A stretch of 64,000 nucleotides of DNA from Trichomonas vaginalis G3 (GCF_026262505.1 NW_026529174.1:248001-312000); one strand, 5' to 3'; shown: positions 39,413 through 49,710, numbered from the stretch's first letter. The notes: generated from the letters alone by a model not told the origin. Numbers and translations: made by a program.

Positions 39413-40716
39413 TAGGGTGTCCAAAGGTGTGTTTAGCACAAACCTGAATACTGCGAATAGAAATAAACAAGTTACATATATATAAAGTTTATTTAAATAT
39501 AATCACTATTGGATTCAATCACGCGTTCGCAGCGATCGATCCAGGCTTGAAAGACACGCTTTAAATCATCATGAGAAAATTGCTCAAATTGCTCTCTTAC
39601 AAAATTTTCAAGATCATCTGGACTCGCGAATTCGCGTCCTTCAGCTCTCTTTTTTAGCGTGCCGAATAAATAAAAGTCAGAGGGTGCAATATCAGGTGAA
39701 TAAATTGGGTTTGGAACAACTTTGACATTGTTTTCCACCAAGTAATTCATTACCTTATGACTTTTGTGAACTCTTGAATTATCAAAATGAATTGCAAACT
39801 TTTGTTTTTGTTGTTTGGATTTCTCAAACTCATCAGAATTGATAATTTGAGTAAGAACATTGTCAATTAGATACTGAGCATTCATCGTATTAGGTTTTTG
39901 AAGAATATCAATTGCGATGATGCCATTCACGCCCCAAAAAACCGACAACATCATCATTGGTGTGTCAATTTTTTTCTTCGGGAATGTTTGCGGATTTTCA
40001 TCCTTCGGGATCCACATGATTTTGGCTTCTGTTGCATATTGAAACCAAGACTCGTCCCCTGTTACTAAAAAGCGAAACTTCTTGGATTGATACGCACCCA
40101 ATATAGAGAAGAGCTCTTTCGAAGATTGGACTCTAGATTTTTTTTGAACTGAATTAAGGTTGTGCGGAACCCAACGTGTATACGCTAGTTTGTAGTTCAA
40201 ATAATTGTGCAGATAATAACTGACTGTTGTACGTGGTATCTTTGTCATCTCCTCTATCCTTCTGAGTGATGCTCTTGGGTCTTCATCTAGCGCTTGAAGA
40301 ATTGCTTTGATTTTTCTTTGATCCGGCGATTTTTTGTCATTTTTTATGATGGGTGCCTTTTTGTTCATGAAGTGATACATCCTAACATGATACGTTACAG
40401 TGGAATAGCTAGGAGCATCCATACCGAAGCATTTTACCAATGTCTCGTAGATTTTTTTACAGTCTTTGCATTTTTTTGCAAGAGCGAGGATGTTTTCTTT
40501 ATGATTCATTAAAAAAATGAAAAAAATCCCGCCAAAATTTCCCGCGAAACCACCTCTTGTCTAAAAATTCATTTTATATCCCGGCATGGCGCCAAAATAC
40601 AACATACTCATCATATACATATATTCATATTTTTTATTATATATTTATAATCAGCATATATCTCCTTTAATAGTCTCATATAGAGCGCTGTGCTAAACGC
40701 ACCTTTGGACACCCTA
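39413..40716. mobile_element. Mariner transposon (Tvmar-like), intact
   Basis: 1304 bp with 28-bp terminal inverted repeats (TAGGGTGTCCAAAGGTG, then T or C, then GTTTAGCACA; one mismatch), flanked by TA duplications at 39411-39412 and 40717-40718. It carries one open transposase gene. Size, ends and protein fit the mariner family known from Trichomonas vaginalis. Confidence 0.95.
39493..40509 (-). CDS. Mariner transposase
   Basis: 338 residues. The N-terminal half contains two helix-turn-helix regions for end binding (SYSTVTYHVRMYHF and ASLRRIEEMTKIPRTTVSYYL), then the linker WVPHNLN. The catalytic domain has the DD34D triad: FLVTGDESWFQY, FAIHFDNSRVHKS and YSPDIAPSDFYLFG, as in mariners. 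It excises and inserts the element at TA sites. The frame is uninterrupted and the ends are matched, so the copy could be active. A TCATTTTTTTA initiator-like sequence lies just before the ATG. Confidence 0.96.
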   Translation of the reverse strand: MNHKENILALAKKCKDCKKIYETLVKCFGMDAPSYSTVTYHVRMYHFMNKKAPIIKNDKKSPDQRKIKAILQALDEDPRASLRRIEEMTKIPRTTVSYYLHNYLNYKLAYTRWVPHNLNSVQKKSRVQSSKELFSILGAYQSKKFRFLVTGDESWFQYATEAKIMWIPKDENPQTFPKKKIDTPMMMLSVFWGVNGIIAIDILQKPNTMNAQYLIDNVLTQIINSDEFEKSKQQKQKFAIHFDNSRVHKSHKVMNYLVENNVKVVPNPIYSPDIAPSDFYLFGTLKKRAEGREFASPDDLENFVREQFEQFSHDDLKRVFQAWIDRCERVIESNSDYI

Positions 40717-41136
40717 TATTTACTAATTCTTTTCATCTCCCATTAACACTGCTTTGTAAGGTAAGTTTTAAGAAAATTAGCTATTCTCTTGCCACTAAAA
40801 TATTTATTTAAATTACTTATAAGGTCGACAGATTGAGCACTTTCTAACACGCAATTTTTTGGTCTTTTAGAGTTTTTGACATCTCTGATTTTTGTGTCAG
40901 AAAGTGTTTACATATATCTGCTTTTTCCAATCATTTCCTACTCAGAAATATCATAAACTTATATCATAAACATTCTGAGATGATTGGTATTACTGATTCT
41001 AACTCTAAAATCAGGTAAAATTAACCCAGAAAGTTTATGATATAAGATTAAATCGTTAATTATTATATAACTCATACTGATCAATATACGTTTTTTATGA
41101 TCCAATGACAAGTTAAATTTTATTTTATGACTTGGA
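40717..41136. other. Intergenic
   Basis: About 420 bp between mariner and the broken glycine-rich gene. AT-rich, no supported gene. ACTCTAAAATCAGGTAAAAT at about 41001 resembles ACTCTAAAATCGGGTAAAGT at about 45976 near the intact glycine-rich copy. Confidence 0.5.
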
Positions 41137-42199
41137 TCAACTAGGAAAAAGAAATTGGAATGCAAAATATATAAAATAATATTGTATATTACACATACAA
41201 GAATCAATTTGTCCTTGACTAAATGTAATTTTAACATATCCATGACCTGAATTGCCTTCTTGCATAACAAAATCATTCGTAGGAGATGGAATAGATTCAG
41301 AGCCACTTCGCATAATAGGGACTTGAAAAACATAGCCCGAATAGTGATTAGGACTGCCTGAATGGACAGGATTTGATAAACTGTATTCTGGTCTGATCGC
41401 ATTACAATTCGGATATCCAGAAACGAAAGATGATCCTGACGATCCTGTGCCGACCAAAAAATCAACAACAGCTCCAGCACCACCTCCATAATAGCCCCCC
41501 ACCGCCTGAGCCCCATTGATTGTTTGGCTGTCCACCAGCCTTTCCAAATGATCCACTTTCTCCTCGATTTATGTTCCCTTCATATCCAACGCCACCTTTT
41601 CCTCCGGAAGTTTGGGTGGCTCTTACGGCGATATCTAAGGCACTTCTGTTAGTACATCCTGGTTTAAGTGCTCGACTACCATCATAACCTGTCAGAGTTC
41701 CGCCAGGTGATCCTTCGATAATTGCCCAGTGGTCTTCGGTACCAGAACCGCCTGCGGCAACCATGATTCGACTCTTCAAACTATCAAGATTATCCCAATC
41801 TCCCGAAACATATCTCATATCAGTAGCACCACCGCCGGAACCACCATATTTTCCTTCTAACGATAGAACCCCATGGCCACCGCCATTATAGGAATTTGGA
41901 CCATTAGGAGAGCCTTTCTGACCAAGATAGAAGAACATGGTAGTTAATGTTTTAAAGTTAATGTATCCGCTGGTGTACGATCCTTTGCCACCAATAGTAG
42001 AACTGTTATAGCCGCCGCCGGAAGCACCGTAAAGTTCGATCTTGTATATGCCTCGTGGAAAGACAACTTGGTATGGAAAACATGAACTATCGGTATCTTT
42101 GCATGGATATTCGAGTAAAACTCGTGATTTCGAAAGAACTTGTTTCTTGACTTTTGTTTGATCTGCATTCAAAACTGAAATTGCTACTTGTAATGTCAT
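41137..42199 (-). pseudogene. Glycine-rich surface-type protein, frameshifted copy
   Basis: Paralogue of the intact gene at 44854-45936. It starts MTLQVAISVLNADQTKVKKQ and has the FPYQVVFPRGIYKIELYGASG core and the GGSGGGATDMRYVSGDW and IMVAAGGSG motifs of the ALK/LTK-type glycine-rich domain. The frame changes at about 41500, in a run of C that is longer than in the intact copy and next to lost Gly codons, so the last third is read in another frame. That last third (about 41229-41480) is almost identical in DNA to the intact copy, far closer than the first two thirds. A sequencing slip in the C run is possible. Confidence 0.8.
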
Positions 42200-43666
42200 G
42201 ATATATGATTAACTTCTTAATAATATAACTGATACTGATTATGATGATATGAAAAACTATTTAGCAAGACTGATTTTGAATGTTGTGATTAAGATCATCT
42301 CGAAGAACTTTTAAATTTTAGCAAATTAATAGTAAAATTGTGATGGAGTGTATCATTGTATCATAGTATGCGCTCATGAATCTATTTGATAAGGTTTGTA
42401 AGAATGCTCAAAATGTTTGATTGTGGTAAAAAATAGTCCATTTTTTTCAGAAGTGATTCAAAAAATCACATATTTTGACAACTCTTTTGTGTACTATTAA
42501 GGCAAAAACATTGCTTTTGATGAATTTGATAACATGAATGAAAAACACAAACTGTAATTTAGAAGTTACAGCAAAGTTATCTCAATGATTAGAAAAGTCT
42601 TTCTGTGTTAAAAGAGAATTATATTTTTCAATAGTTTTATGATTGGTATTAAATGTTTATACTATATTATTTTTTTGTTGTTTTAATAAAATTTATTTTT
42701 TGAAAATTAATGTCATCGATCAGATCGTTTCTATGAAATCATCAATACAATTATTATTTGTATATGGATTTATGATTGATTTTTTCATTGGGCTATTTTA
42801 TGATTTGATCAGAAATATTAAGCTCATAATATCTGTGAAGTTTAATACAAATGTCTTGAATATCAATACTTTAATTTAAAAAATAGATAAATGGAATGTA
42901 TCAGACTTTGAGAAGAATGATCGCATTTTTTTTTTCAAAATTGTTCAATATTGTATAACAATCAAAACAAGTGTATGTTGTAAAATATCAGCATTTTATT
43001 GAATGAGTGAGCAATTATATCATATTTTATGAGAATTCATAAGAACAATAGAATGATACATTTTTTAATAAATAAAATTTTGCAAATTACCTCAGACTTT
43101 TCAGAGGATTGAGTGGCAACTCAATCCTCTGAAATAGTCTGTGGTAATTTTTAGTCTCTACACTATTTCAATATAAACTCCATTTTTAAACAGTTTTTAA
43201 AAATCGAGCATTGAAAAGTGTGATGAGACTTATCAGTTCAATCAGAATATTTATGAAATCAATAGAATTGAAAGTGAATGATCTGATTTCAATTTCTTTG
43301 AAAATTTGTATATGATAACAGCATATGGAGTTATAACTATATCATATTGAGATCAACTTTTGAATTAAATTTTGTGAATATAAATTTTGTGAACTTACCG
43401 GCCATTTTTAAGAAAAACAATAACTTATTATTGAAAATTATAGGTTATTATGATGGCATTAAATGCATTTTAGTTCTTGATGTCATAGTTATAGTTATAG
43501 TTATATTTTATTGTCAGTTTTGTTTTTCGTTATGACAGTTATTATTTAAAATATTGATATTCAGATATCAATAGTTGTATTATGTCAGCGATATTTTTTG
43601 AATTGACATTTATAAAATTGAGAGCGAAAAAACAATACTTTTTTTATAATTGATCATCATCGAAAA
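42200..43666. other. Intergenic with one strong hairpin
   Basis: About 1.5 kb of AT-rich sequence without a supported gene. At 42521-42580, TTGCTTTTGATGAATTTGAT then AACATGAATGAAAAACA resembles the 3' coding end of the BEACH gene (about 39110-39160), a possible small duplicate. The hairpin at 43085-43149 is listed separately. Confidence 0.5.
43085..43149. repeat. Isolated stem-loop (about 30-base arms)
   Basis: AATTACCTCAGACTTTTCAG then AGGATTGAGT pairs with ACTCAATCCTCTGAAA-AGTC and GGTAATT around a GGCA loop. Arm length and build resemble the stems of the foldback element at 24853-25821, but the sequence is different. Confidence 0.85.
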
Positions 43667-44611
43667 ATGACTTTTTTGAAGTACTTCCTTTCGAAGAGTG
43701 CACGTGATAACTTCTGTATTGGTCAAAGTGAAGATGTATTTTATGTTTGTTTCGAAACATCTGTCGTTATTGACGAAGATGAGTACTTCTTGACAGGATA
43801 TAACAATCACAGGCTTAATACTAGCGGATTCAAGATAGAGACTACTATATCAGACAACAAATTACATTTCAACTACAAAAGTTCATTTCTAGACGAAAAA
43901 TTTTTCATTCTTAAAAACAAAGTTTTGAATTTTAGTAATAATATTACCGCTGAAAAAACGTACATTAGTGAAGATAAAAACCTTATAATAAAATATCAAA
44001 ATACATGCTTCTCAATTGATTTAACGAAATTCTCAACAATTTCAAACAACCCAGTCTCCTTTTTCTATCAAGATGCTATTTCTGAGAATTATAATGATAT
44101 TATTCTATATATGCCAAAAATAACCTTTCCAAAAAGTAATCAATTGCAATTTGATCAAAAAGTTGTCGAAAATAGAAAATTATCAGAAATAATAGATGAC
44201 TCACAGATAAAACTATCAATCACATTAAAGCCTTTACATAAATATAAAATTAACTTCCCGACTTCTATAAAAATTGGTGGAAGTATTACACACAATTCTG
44301 AGTATGTTGATCTTCACTATTCCATCAAAGATTACTCAATACCATTTCAATCTAGAGTTATTATGAACAAGAAAGTAGATCAAGATTTCTTCTACAGATT
44401 GCCTCTCTTTGCAAATTTAAGTGAAAGCATAAATAAAGTTCAAGAAATATCTATCTTTGGAGAAGATGAACAGAATATAAGATCTGAAACCCAAAAATTT
44501 TCTTTTATATTAATTTTTCCAGAAGTTGAATGCACAGTAGATCATGAAGATGTTCAGTTCAAAATTGCTAAAGAAAAGTACTTATGGCTTTCTTTTTTAG
44601 TTGATGTATAA
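43667..44611 (+). CDS. Uncharacterised protein
   Basis: 314 residues, ATG at 43667 in GAAAAATG. Not recognised. No signal peptide or membrane segment is seen. The composition is beta-rich with Asn, Lys, Ser and Phe, and the charged middle contains FPKSNQLQFDQKVVENRKL. The continuous frame in AT-rich sequence and a protein-like hydrophobic pattern support a real gene. It lies between the two glycine-rich paralogues and is transcribed against them. A beta-sandwich protein is conceivable but is only a guess. Confidence 0.6.
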   Translation: MTFLKYFLSKSARDNFCIGQSEDVFYVCFETSVVIDEDEYFLTGYNNHRLNTSGFKIETTISDNKLHFNYKSSFLDEKFFILKNKVLNFSNNITAEKTYISEDKNLIIKYQNTCFSIDLTKFSTISNNPVSFFYQDAISENYNDIILYMPKITFPKSNQLQFDQKVVENRKLSEIIDDSQIKLSITLKPLHKYKINFPTSIKIGGSITHNSEYVDLHYSIKDYSIPFQSRVIMNKKVDQDFFYRLPLFANLSESINKVQEISIFGEDEQNIRSETQKFSFILIFPEVECTVDHEDVQFKIAKEKYLWLSFLVDV

Positions 44612-44853
44612 CAACATCAATTGTAGTTGTATTTAAATTTAATTTATTTGAATAAAATTTATTATCGATATGTAATAAACAATGATGATTATGTAAATCA
44701 ACTTCAAATTGCATTTCATGCATTTAAATAGCACTTGAAAGATAGACACGGCTTTTTTATGAAGTATCACTTACTGATGCCAGAAAAAAAAGCATAATTT
44801 ACTAGGAATAGATAACAAGTTTTTACATATAAAAAAATTTCCGCGTATTGAAT

Positions 44854-45936
44854 TTATCTAAAGAGAAATGGAGATGCAAAGTTCATATTAAAATTATATC
44901 TCATATTGCAAACACAAGAAACAACAGCACAACGTTGGATGACAGTAATTTTAACATATCCATGACCTGAATTGCCTTCTTGCATAACAAAATCATTCGT
45001 AGGAGATGGAATAGATTCAGAGCCACTTCGCATAATAGGGACTTGAAAAACATAGCCCGAATAGTGATTAGGACTGCCTGAATGGACAGGATTTGATAAA
45101 CTGTATTCTGGTCTGATCGCATTACAATTTGGATATCCAGAAACGAAAGATGATCCTGACGATCCTGTTCCTACTAACCATGTAACAAGAGCGCCTGCAC
45201 CGCCTCCATAATAGCCCCCACCACCACCAGAGCCCCATTGATTGTTTGGCTGTCCACCAGCCTTTCCAAATGATCCACTTTCTCCTCTACTATTTGGCCA
45301 ACCTCCTACTTTTTCATAACCAATGCCACCTTTTCCACCGGAAATTTGTGTGGCTCCTACGGCATTATCTAAAGCACTACTATTAGTGTATCCAGGTCTT
45401 ACAGCTTGTTTTCCGTTGTTTCCGGTAAGAGCACCACCATGTGCCCCTTCAATGAATGTCCAGTGGTCTTGGGCACCAGAACCACCTGCCGCGACCATGA
45501 TTCTACTTTTCAAATTTTGGAGATTATCCCAATCTCCTGAAACATATCTCATATCAGTGGCACCACCACCAGAACCACCATACTTTTGATCTTGTGCAAA
45601 ATATACGCCGTGACCGCCCCCATTATAGGTATTGGCACCATTTGGAGAACCTTTCTGGCCAATGTAGAAGAACATGGTAGTTTTTGTCTTAAAATCAATG
45701 TATCCACTTGTATAAGATCCTTTACCACCTATAGTGGTACTACTGTTGCCTCCTCCGGAGGCACCATAAAGTTCGATTCTGTAAATTCCAATGGAAAATA
45801 TGACTTGATAAGGGAAACATGAATTTCCAGTGCCATCACATGGGTATTTTAATAATACTTGTGAATTCGGAAGTATTTGTTTGTTGATTTTTGTTTGATC
45901 TGCATTTAAAACAGAAATTGTTAATGGTAATGTCAT
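44854..45936 (-). CDS. Glycine-rich (ALK/LTK ligand-binding-like) protein
   Basis: 360 residues. It starts MTLPLTISVLNADQTKINKQ without an evident signal peptide. The middle has the glycine-rich receptor-type fold: FPYQVIFSIGIYRIELYGAS, FKTKTTMFFYIGQKG, YGGSGGGATDMRYVSGDW, IMVAAGGSGAQDHW and QPNNQWGSGGGGGYYGGGAGA, then GTGSSGSSFVSGYPNCNAI. Trichomonads carry many such proteins, some fused to membrane and kinase-like parts; here no transmembrane helix is seen and the end is only FASPFLFR. Cys pairs near the start and end may form disulphides. It is a tandem paralogue of the broken 41137-42199 copy. Confidence 0.8.
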   Translation of the reverse strand: MTLPLTISVLNADQTKINKQILPNSQVLLKYPCDGTGNSCFPYQVIFSIGIYRIELYGASGGGNSSTTIGGKGSYTSGYIDFKTKTTMFFYIGQKGSPNGANTYNGGGHGVYFAQDQKYGGSGGGATDMRYVSGDWDNLQNLKSRIMVAAGGSGAQDHWTFIEGAHGGALTGNNGKQAVRPGYTNSSALDNAVGATQISGGKGGIGYEKVGGWPNSRGESGSFGKAGGQPNNQWGSGGGGGYYGGGAGALVTWLVGTGSSGSSFVSGYPNCNAIRPEYSLSNPVHSGSPNHYSGYVFQVPIMRSGSESIPSPTNDFVMQEGNSGHGYVKITVIQRCAVVSCVCNMRYNFNMNFASPFLFR

Positions 45937-47353
45937 AAAAGAAGATTAAAGTGCTTGTTGTATTACTGATTCTGACTCTAAAATCGGGTAAAGTTAACTC
46001 AGAAAGCTGAGTTTAAATGCACTTTTGAAAATCAGCTTGAATGTTTCTCAAAGTTTTTGAATTCGATTCAAACTCTCAGAAAATATAATTCATTGCGAAT
46101 AAAAAAATCGAATATTGTTATATTTCATTTAATTGCAAACAATTGTTGATAATTTTCTATCCGAATAATTTGACAAATTTTTTAATAATAATGAGGAAAT
46201 ATGATTTAACCAAGTAAACTTGATATTTGTTCAACCAAAATTTTTCTAATTGAATGGACGCCTTATTTAGCAATTCAAAATGTTTAATCCGATCAGCCAA
46301 TATGGAAAGTTTATAGTAAATATCTGGAACATTATAAATACGTAATTTGATCTTATTCTTATTTACCGTCTTTTTCATCGTTAAATCTCAATTAAGAGAT
46401 AAATGGCGCATCATCAATAATATCTTTCATATATCAAATTTTCATTCAAAGTTCAGATCTTTGAAAAAAAAATCGATTTGATTTAAAAAAAGGGCGCGTA
46501 AAGGGTTGGCGTCCTAAGGCGTCCTGATGTAAACTATTCAATTTTTGAGAAGTTTACACCATAATTGAATAGTTTATGGCGTCCTGAGAGGAGATTTCAA
46601 TGGGTATGGCGTCCTAAAAAATAGAAGAAAATGATTTTTTCTCGATTTTTCTAGAAATTGAATTTTTTAAAAAAGAAAAAAATCAAAACGTATACATTCA
46701 AGAAAGACTATAAATGAAGATTTTTCTATTTTTTTTCATTCTAAAACATCTTTTTTTGGATAATTTTTTTTAAATAAATATGTAAGAAAGATTGAAGAAA
46801 AAGTAAATTTACTTTCAGAAAATTCGTTTTACATGATGTAAGACCCATAACAACTATAAATATTCAATTATTTAAAATAAAAAAAGAAAAACAGATTAAA
46901 TGTATCTCACATCAAAATCCATTGACCTAAGGATGTTAAGTTTCTGTTTTTAAAAGTTGATATTTTTTTTTTAATTTTAAGAAAATTAATAGCATGTTAT
47001 TAGACAATAGGAGTGTAATGATATTGACTAAACAGAAATGAGAGAATAGAGATATAATTTTGATAAGCAATATTGCAAACAAATTCTGAAGTAAAATCGC
47101 GATCAATAATTGAAAATTACGATCATGTACTGAAAAATGACGATCGAATTGAATGAATAGAATTATATCTAAGAAAAAATAAATTGTATTTAGAAGATGA
47201 ACAAAGAAAGGTGTATGCTAAAAATCATTTAACAATAAATGGAAATAAAACGAAATTGTGAAAAGAAAAAAATGAAAATTGTTAAATAATATATTATTTT
47301 TTAGTCATAAGAATAAAAATATAGTAGTTATAAAAGGAATTAGACTTCATATA
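45937..47353. other. Intergenic
   Basis: About 1.4 kb. A 73-codon minus-strand frame (46157-46378) is Lys/Ile-rich and probably chance. The GGCGTCCT cluster at 46508-46615 is listed separately. The rest is AT-rich without features. Confidence 0.5.
46508..46615. repeat. Four GGCGTCCT boxes around a hairpin
   Basis: GGCGTCCT recurs at 46508, 46518, 46578 and 46608, unusual in this AT-rich context. Between boxes 2 and 3, TAAACTATTCAATT (46530-46543) pairs perfectly with AATTGAATAGTTTA (46563-46576). TGTAAACT/AGTTTACA offers an alternative inner pairing. Confidence 0.7.
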
Positions 47354-48320
47354 TCAATTCTTTTTCTCTGTAGATGTGGAACGTTTGCTTTTCGATCTCT
47401 TTCGATGAACTTGAAAATATAAGTTATTATCGCTGAGAATCCTTTCCGAAATAGGAGCTTTACGTTTAGGAGGATTGTCGGATGAATTTTGTTTTTTATT
47501 GTTTGATTTTGTTGTTATGGAAGATTTTTTCTTATTTTTTTCAGAATTTTGCTTGCTATTAACTGAAACTTGTTTTGACGGCCCAACAATAGCATTTGTA
47601 GTAGGAAGAATTCCCAATAACGAGCGCATTTTCGATAATTGTTTTTCAATATGATCAAGAAGGTCCAGCTTATGTTCTAGATTACTAGACATTTGATTTG
47701 TAGAAGGATGGCTTTGATTTTCTGGTTCTAAATCTGTAGAGTCTGCAATATTTGAATTTTCGGAGCGAATTGGAGCATCTGAACCTTGATTTGTATCGGC
47801 TTGCTCAAAATTAGTTTGAATTGGAGTGGATGAATTAAAATCTGGATGATTTAATGTTTCATTAAATAATGCCATAATTTTTTCTCTTTTTTCATTAATA
47901 AACTTAGTGATCATTGTATCTTTATTTGTTAGATCGATCGATTTGAGTATATCTGCATCATGAACTGGAATATTTTCGAACAATGAACTCGATTCTATGG
48001 AACCATATGGAGAAATCTCGTTCTGAGCCAAAGAAAGATCACTTACGTTGTATTGTTTGATAGAAAAAATTGTTTTCTCAAGTTCTTTTTGAAAGCAGTC
48101 AAGAATATAATTTTTGTAGCTATCAGTGATAACGGTTTTTATATGGCGCTCGATCTTCTGGTTATTTTTGATGGCGTTATATTTATCTAATTGGATTTGA
48201 GATATCTTCTTAATAGCTTCATAAATGTTTGGATGTTTTAACGAAGAAAATTCTGAATGCATACTCTCGAGGCAATCATTAGTGAATATTGCAGTTGCAT
48301 TATTATATTGAGATATTAAA
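47354..48320 (-). pseudogene. MULE-like transposase, C-terminal remnant
   Basis: The minus-strand frame is open from a stop at about 48320 to 47354. It begins, before the first ATG (48262), with TNDCLESMHSEFSSLKHPNI, the pattern seen near the end of MULE-family transposases (N-x2-E-S-x-H followed by HPNIYEAI). The rest is a helical segment, then a Ser/Asn/Lys-rich tail with basic stretches (NPPKRKAPISERI) like a nuclear localisation signal. The catalytic part is missing: the homology stops at the proposed end of Polinton copy 2. I infer that the Polinton insertion cut this gene off. As a free-standing 302-residue protein from 48262 it could still be expressed. Confidence 0.5.
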
Positions 48321-48338
48321 AGTTAGTATACATATCAT

Positions 48339-48369
48339 GGGTACGACGGCACTGCGTTCCACCGTACCC
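48339..48369. repeat. Hairpin at proposed Polinton 2 end
   Basis: GGGTACGACGG (48339-48349) pairs with CCACCGTACCC (48359-48369), nine pairs with a 2-base interior mismatch. It is GC-rich for its surroundings and 14 bp inside the proposed terminus. Confidence 0.7.
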
Positions 48370-48505
48370 CTGTTATGTGAATTTGACACTTTACGAAACC
48401 TTTAACGTATATTTTACAGCACAAACGACAACACCAACTTAACCTTAAATATTTACAAAACCGTCTGACACATAAACGACTTCACTAATGTAAAAATAAA
48501 CGTTC

Positions 48506-48826
48506 TCACTTACAAAAGTATTGCAACTCCTCCCATTGCTGTGCTTCATATAACAGCTCATAATCTTCTGACTCACTTTCTTCTTCATATAGGTCAAAAT
48601 CACTGTCATAGTTTATACCTGTAAGTTTTGACAAAGCTAATGAAACACGCTTACCGTTTGTATCGTATGCTTGTATAAACTTTCCATTATGCTTGTAGTC
48701 ATAAACGCTCAAACTAACTTTACCCTTTCTCCCTCGTATCTGATAGAATGTATTTTCACGAGGAACGAAGAACAAGTTCTTGAACTCATGACCGTTGTAG
48801 TTTGTTATCTCAATAGTTTTCGTCAT
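48506..48826 (-). CDS. Uncharacterised small Polinton protein
   Basis: 106 residues from an ATG in TTTTTATATAAATG. A compact beta-rich N-terminal part (FKNLFFVPRENTFYQIRGRK, then VSLSVYDYKHNGKFIQAYD) is followed by an acidic tail (DSDFDLYEEESESEDYEL). The N-terminal part faintly recalls NUMOD-type DNA-contact modules, which is not firm. A GGTGAGATCTCACC palindrome lies about 100 bp upstream of its start. Nearest gene to the element's left end. Confidence 0.55.
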   Translation of the reverse strand: MTKTIEITNYNGHEFKNLFFVPRENTFYQIRGRKGKVSLSVYDYKHNGKFIQAYDTNGKRVSLALSKLTGINYDSDFDLYEEESESEDYELLYEAQQWEELQYFCK

Positions 48827-48923
48827 TTATATAAAAATAAAATAAAAAATAAACTTAAAAATTAATGATATCACCACCCTCACACGTATGAAAACATAGC
48901 ACAAAAATAGATTTAGGTGAAGT

Positions 48924-48937
48924 GGTGAGATCTCACC
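48924..48937. promoter_or_regulatory. Palindrome GGTGAGATCTCACC (operator-like)
   Basis: Identical to the palindrome at 57968-57981, and the surrounding block (ATTTAGGTGAAG before, GTTTTTTCACC after) is also shared. It lies upstream of the minus-strand gene that starts at 48826. Confidence 0.5.
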
Positions 48938-48958
48938 TGTTTTTTCACCCTGTTGAAT

Positions 48959-49486
48959 TCATTGCTTTATAACTCTCTTCCTTGGTTTCTTTTTAGTTGC
49001 TTTCTTCACGTCTGTCTCCAACTTGACTGTCTTTCTTCTTCGTCCATAATGATACCAGTTACTTCCACCAGTCAATGGGTCAAATGGTCTTTCGTAAGGG
49101 TTTCCATACATTCCATAGGGACCATACGGAAGAACTACTGGTGGAGAAGAAACATTTTCTTTAGTTCCATCGACTCTATTTAAATGCATTGTTTCACCTT
49201 TCATCTGGTCATTAAAGTCTTTTACGTGTTTTGCAAACTCATCGTCCTTTCCTAAAGCATTTTCTGACTCAGTCGCAACCAAATTGGATGCTTTATTTAT
49301 GAGCCCTATTTTATTTAATCTTAACTTCTTTGCAACCCAGCCTCCAATCTTTCCTTTATTTGCATCTAATGTCTTTGAAACCCTTCCTCCACTCATTTTA
49401 TTTACTGCGTCATAAGCTCCAAGTGCTTTTGCTCCAAATGCTAATGCTTTTGTTCCCATTGCGCCTAAAGCTGCCCAAGCTACCAT
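48959..49486 (-). CDS. Basic Polinton virion-type protein
   Basis: 175 residues. The N-terminus is Ala/Gly-rich and amphipathic (MVAWAALGAMGTKALAFGAK), recalling the membrane-active start of adenovirus-like minor virion proteins. The middle is helical. A Pro/Tyr/Gly segment (PPVVLPYGPYGMYGNPY) leads to a strongly basic tail (RRRKTVKLETD.., KKKPRKRVIKQ) suited to DNA binding. Together these suggest an internal core/cement protein, but no family is recognised. It overlaps the next upstream gene by 7 bp, so it is part of a compact minus-strand set. Confidence 0.6.
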   Translation of the reverse strand: MVAWAALGAMGTKALAFGAKALGAYDAVNKMSGGRVSKTLDANKGKIGGWVAKKLRLNKIGLINKASNLVATESENALGKDDEFAKHVKDFNDQMKGETMHLNRVDGTKENVSSPPVVLPYGPYGMYGNPYERPFDPLTGGSNWYHYGRRRKTVKLETDVKKATKKKPRKRVIKQ

Positions 49487-49710
49487 TTACCCATATTAAA
49501 ATCATCTCTCTTCAATATTATCTCATAAAAGTTCTCGTTACTGGAGAAAGTCAATGAAACATAAACATTCTCACGGGCTTCACCCTCACCGCTTTGCGGT
49601 CTATCTAACTTCTTTCTTATCTCATCTATTCGCTTCAAAATGTCTGAACAATTGCTAACATCTTCTACAACAGTTATTTCATCATGAACGACCTTTAAGA
49701 ACAAGCTCAT
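49480..49710 (-). CDS. Small Polinton protein, unknown
   Basis: 76 residues, charged, with a helical middle (CSDILKRIDEIRKKLDRP) and a short beta-rich end. It sits between the basic virion-type gene (7-bp overlap) and the larger gene at 49711 (abutting). The tight packing supports it as real. Function unknown. Confidence 0.5.
   Translation of the reverse strand: MSLFLKVVHDEITVVEDVSNCSDILKRIDEIRKKLDRPQSGEGEARENVYVSLTFSSNENFYEIILKRDDFNMGKW

Noticed and set aside
45323-45822. Plus-strand frames opposite the glycine-rich gene
   Set aside because: Shadow frames of Gly codons (Pro/Ala-rich antisense); the minus-strand frame has recognisable domain motifs.
46157-46378. 73-codon minus-strand frame
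   Set aside because: Lys/Ile-rich, short, AT-rich, no motif or neighbour support.
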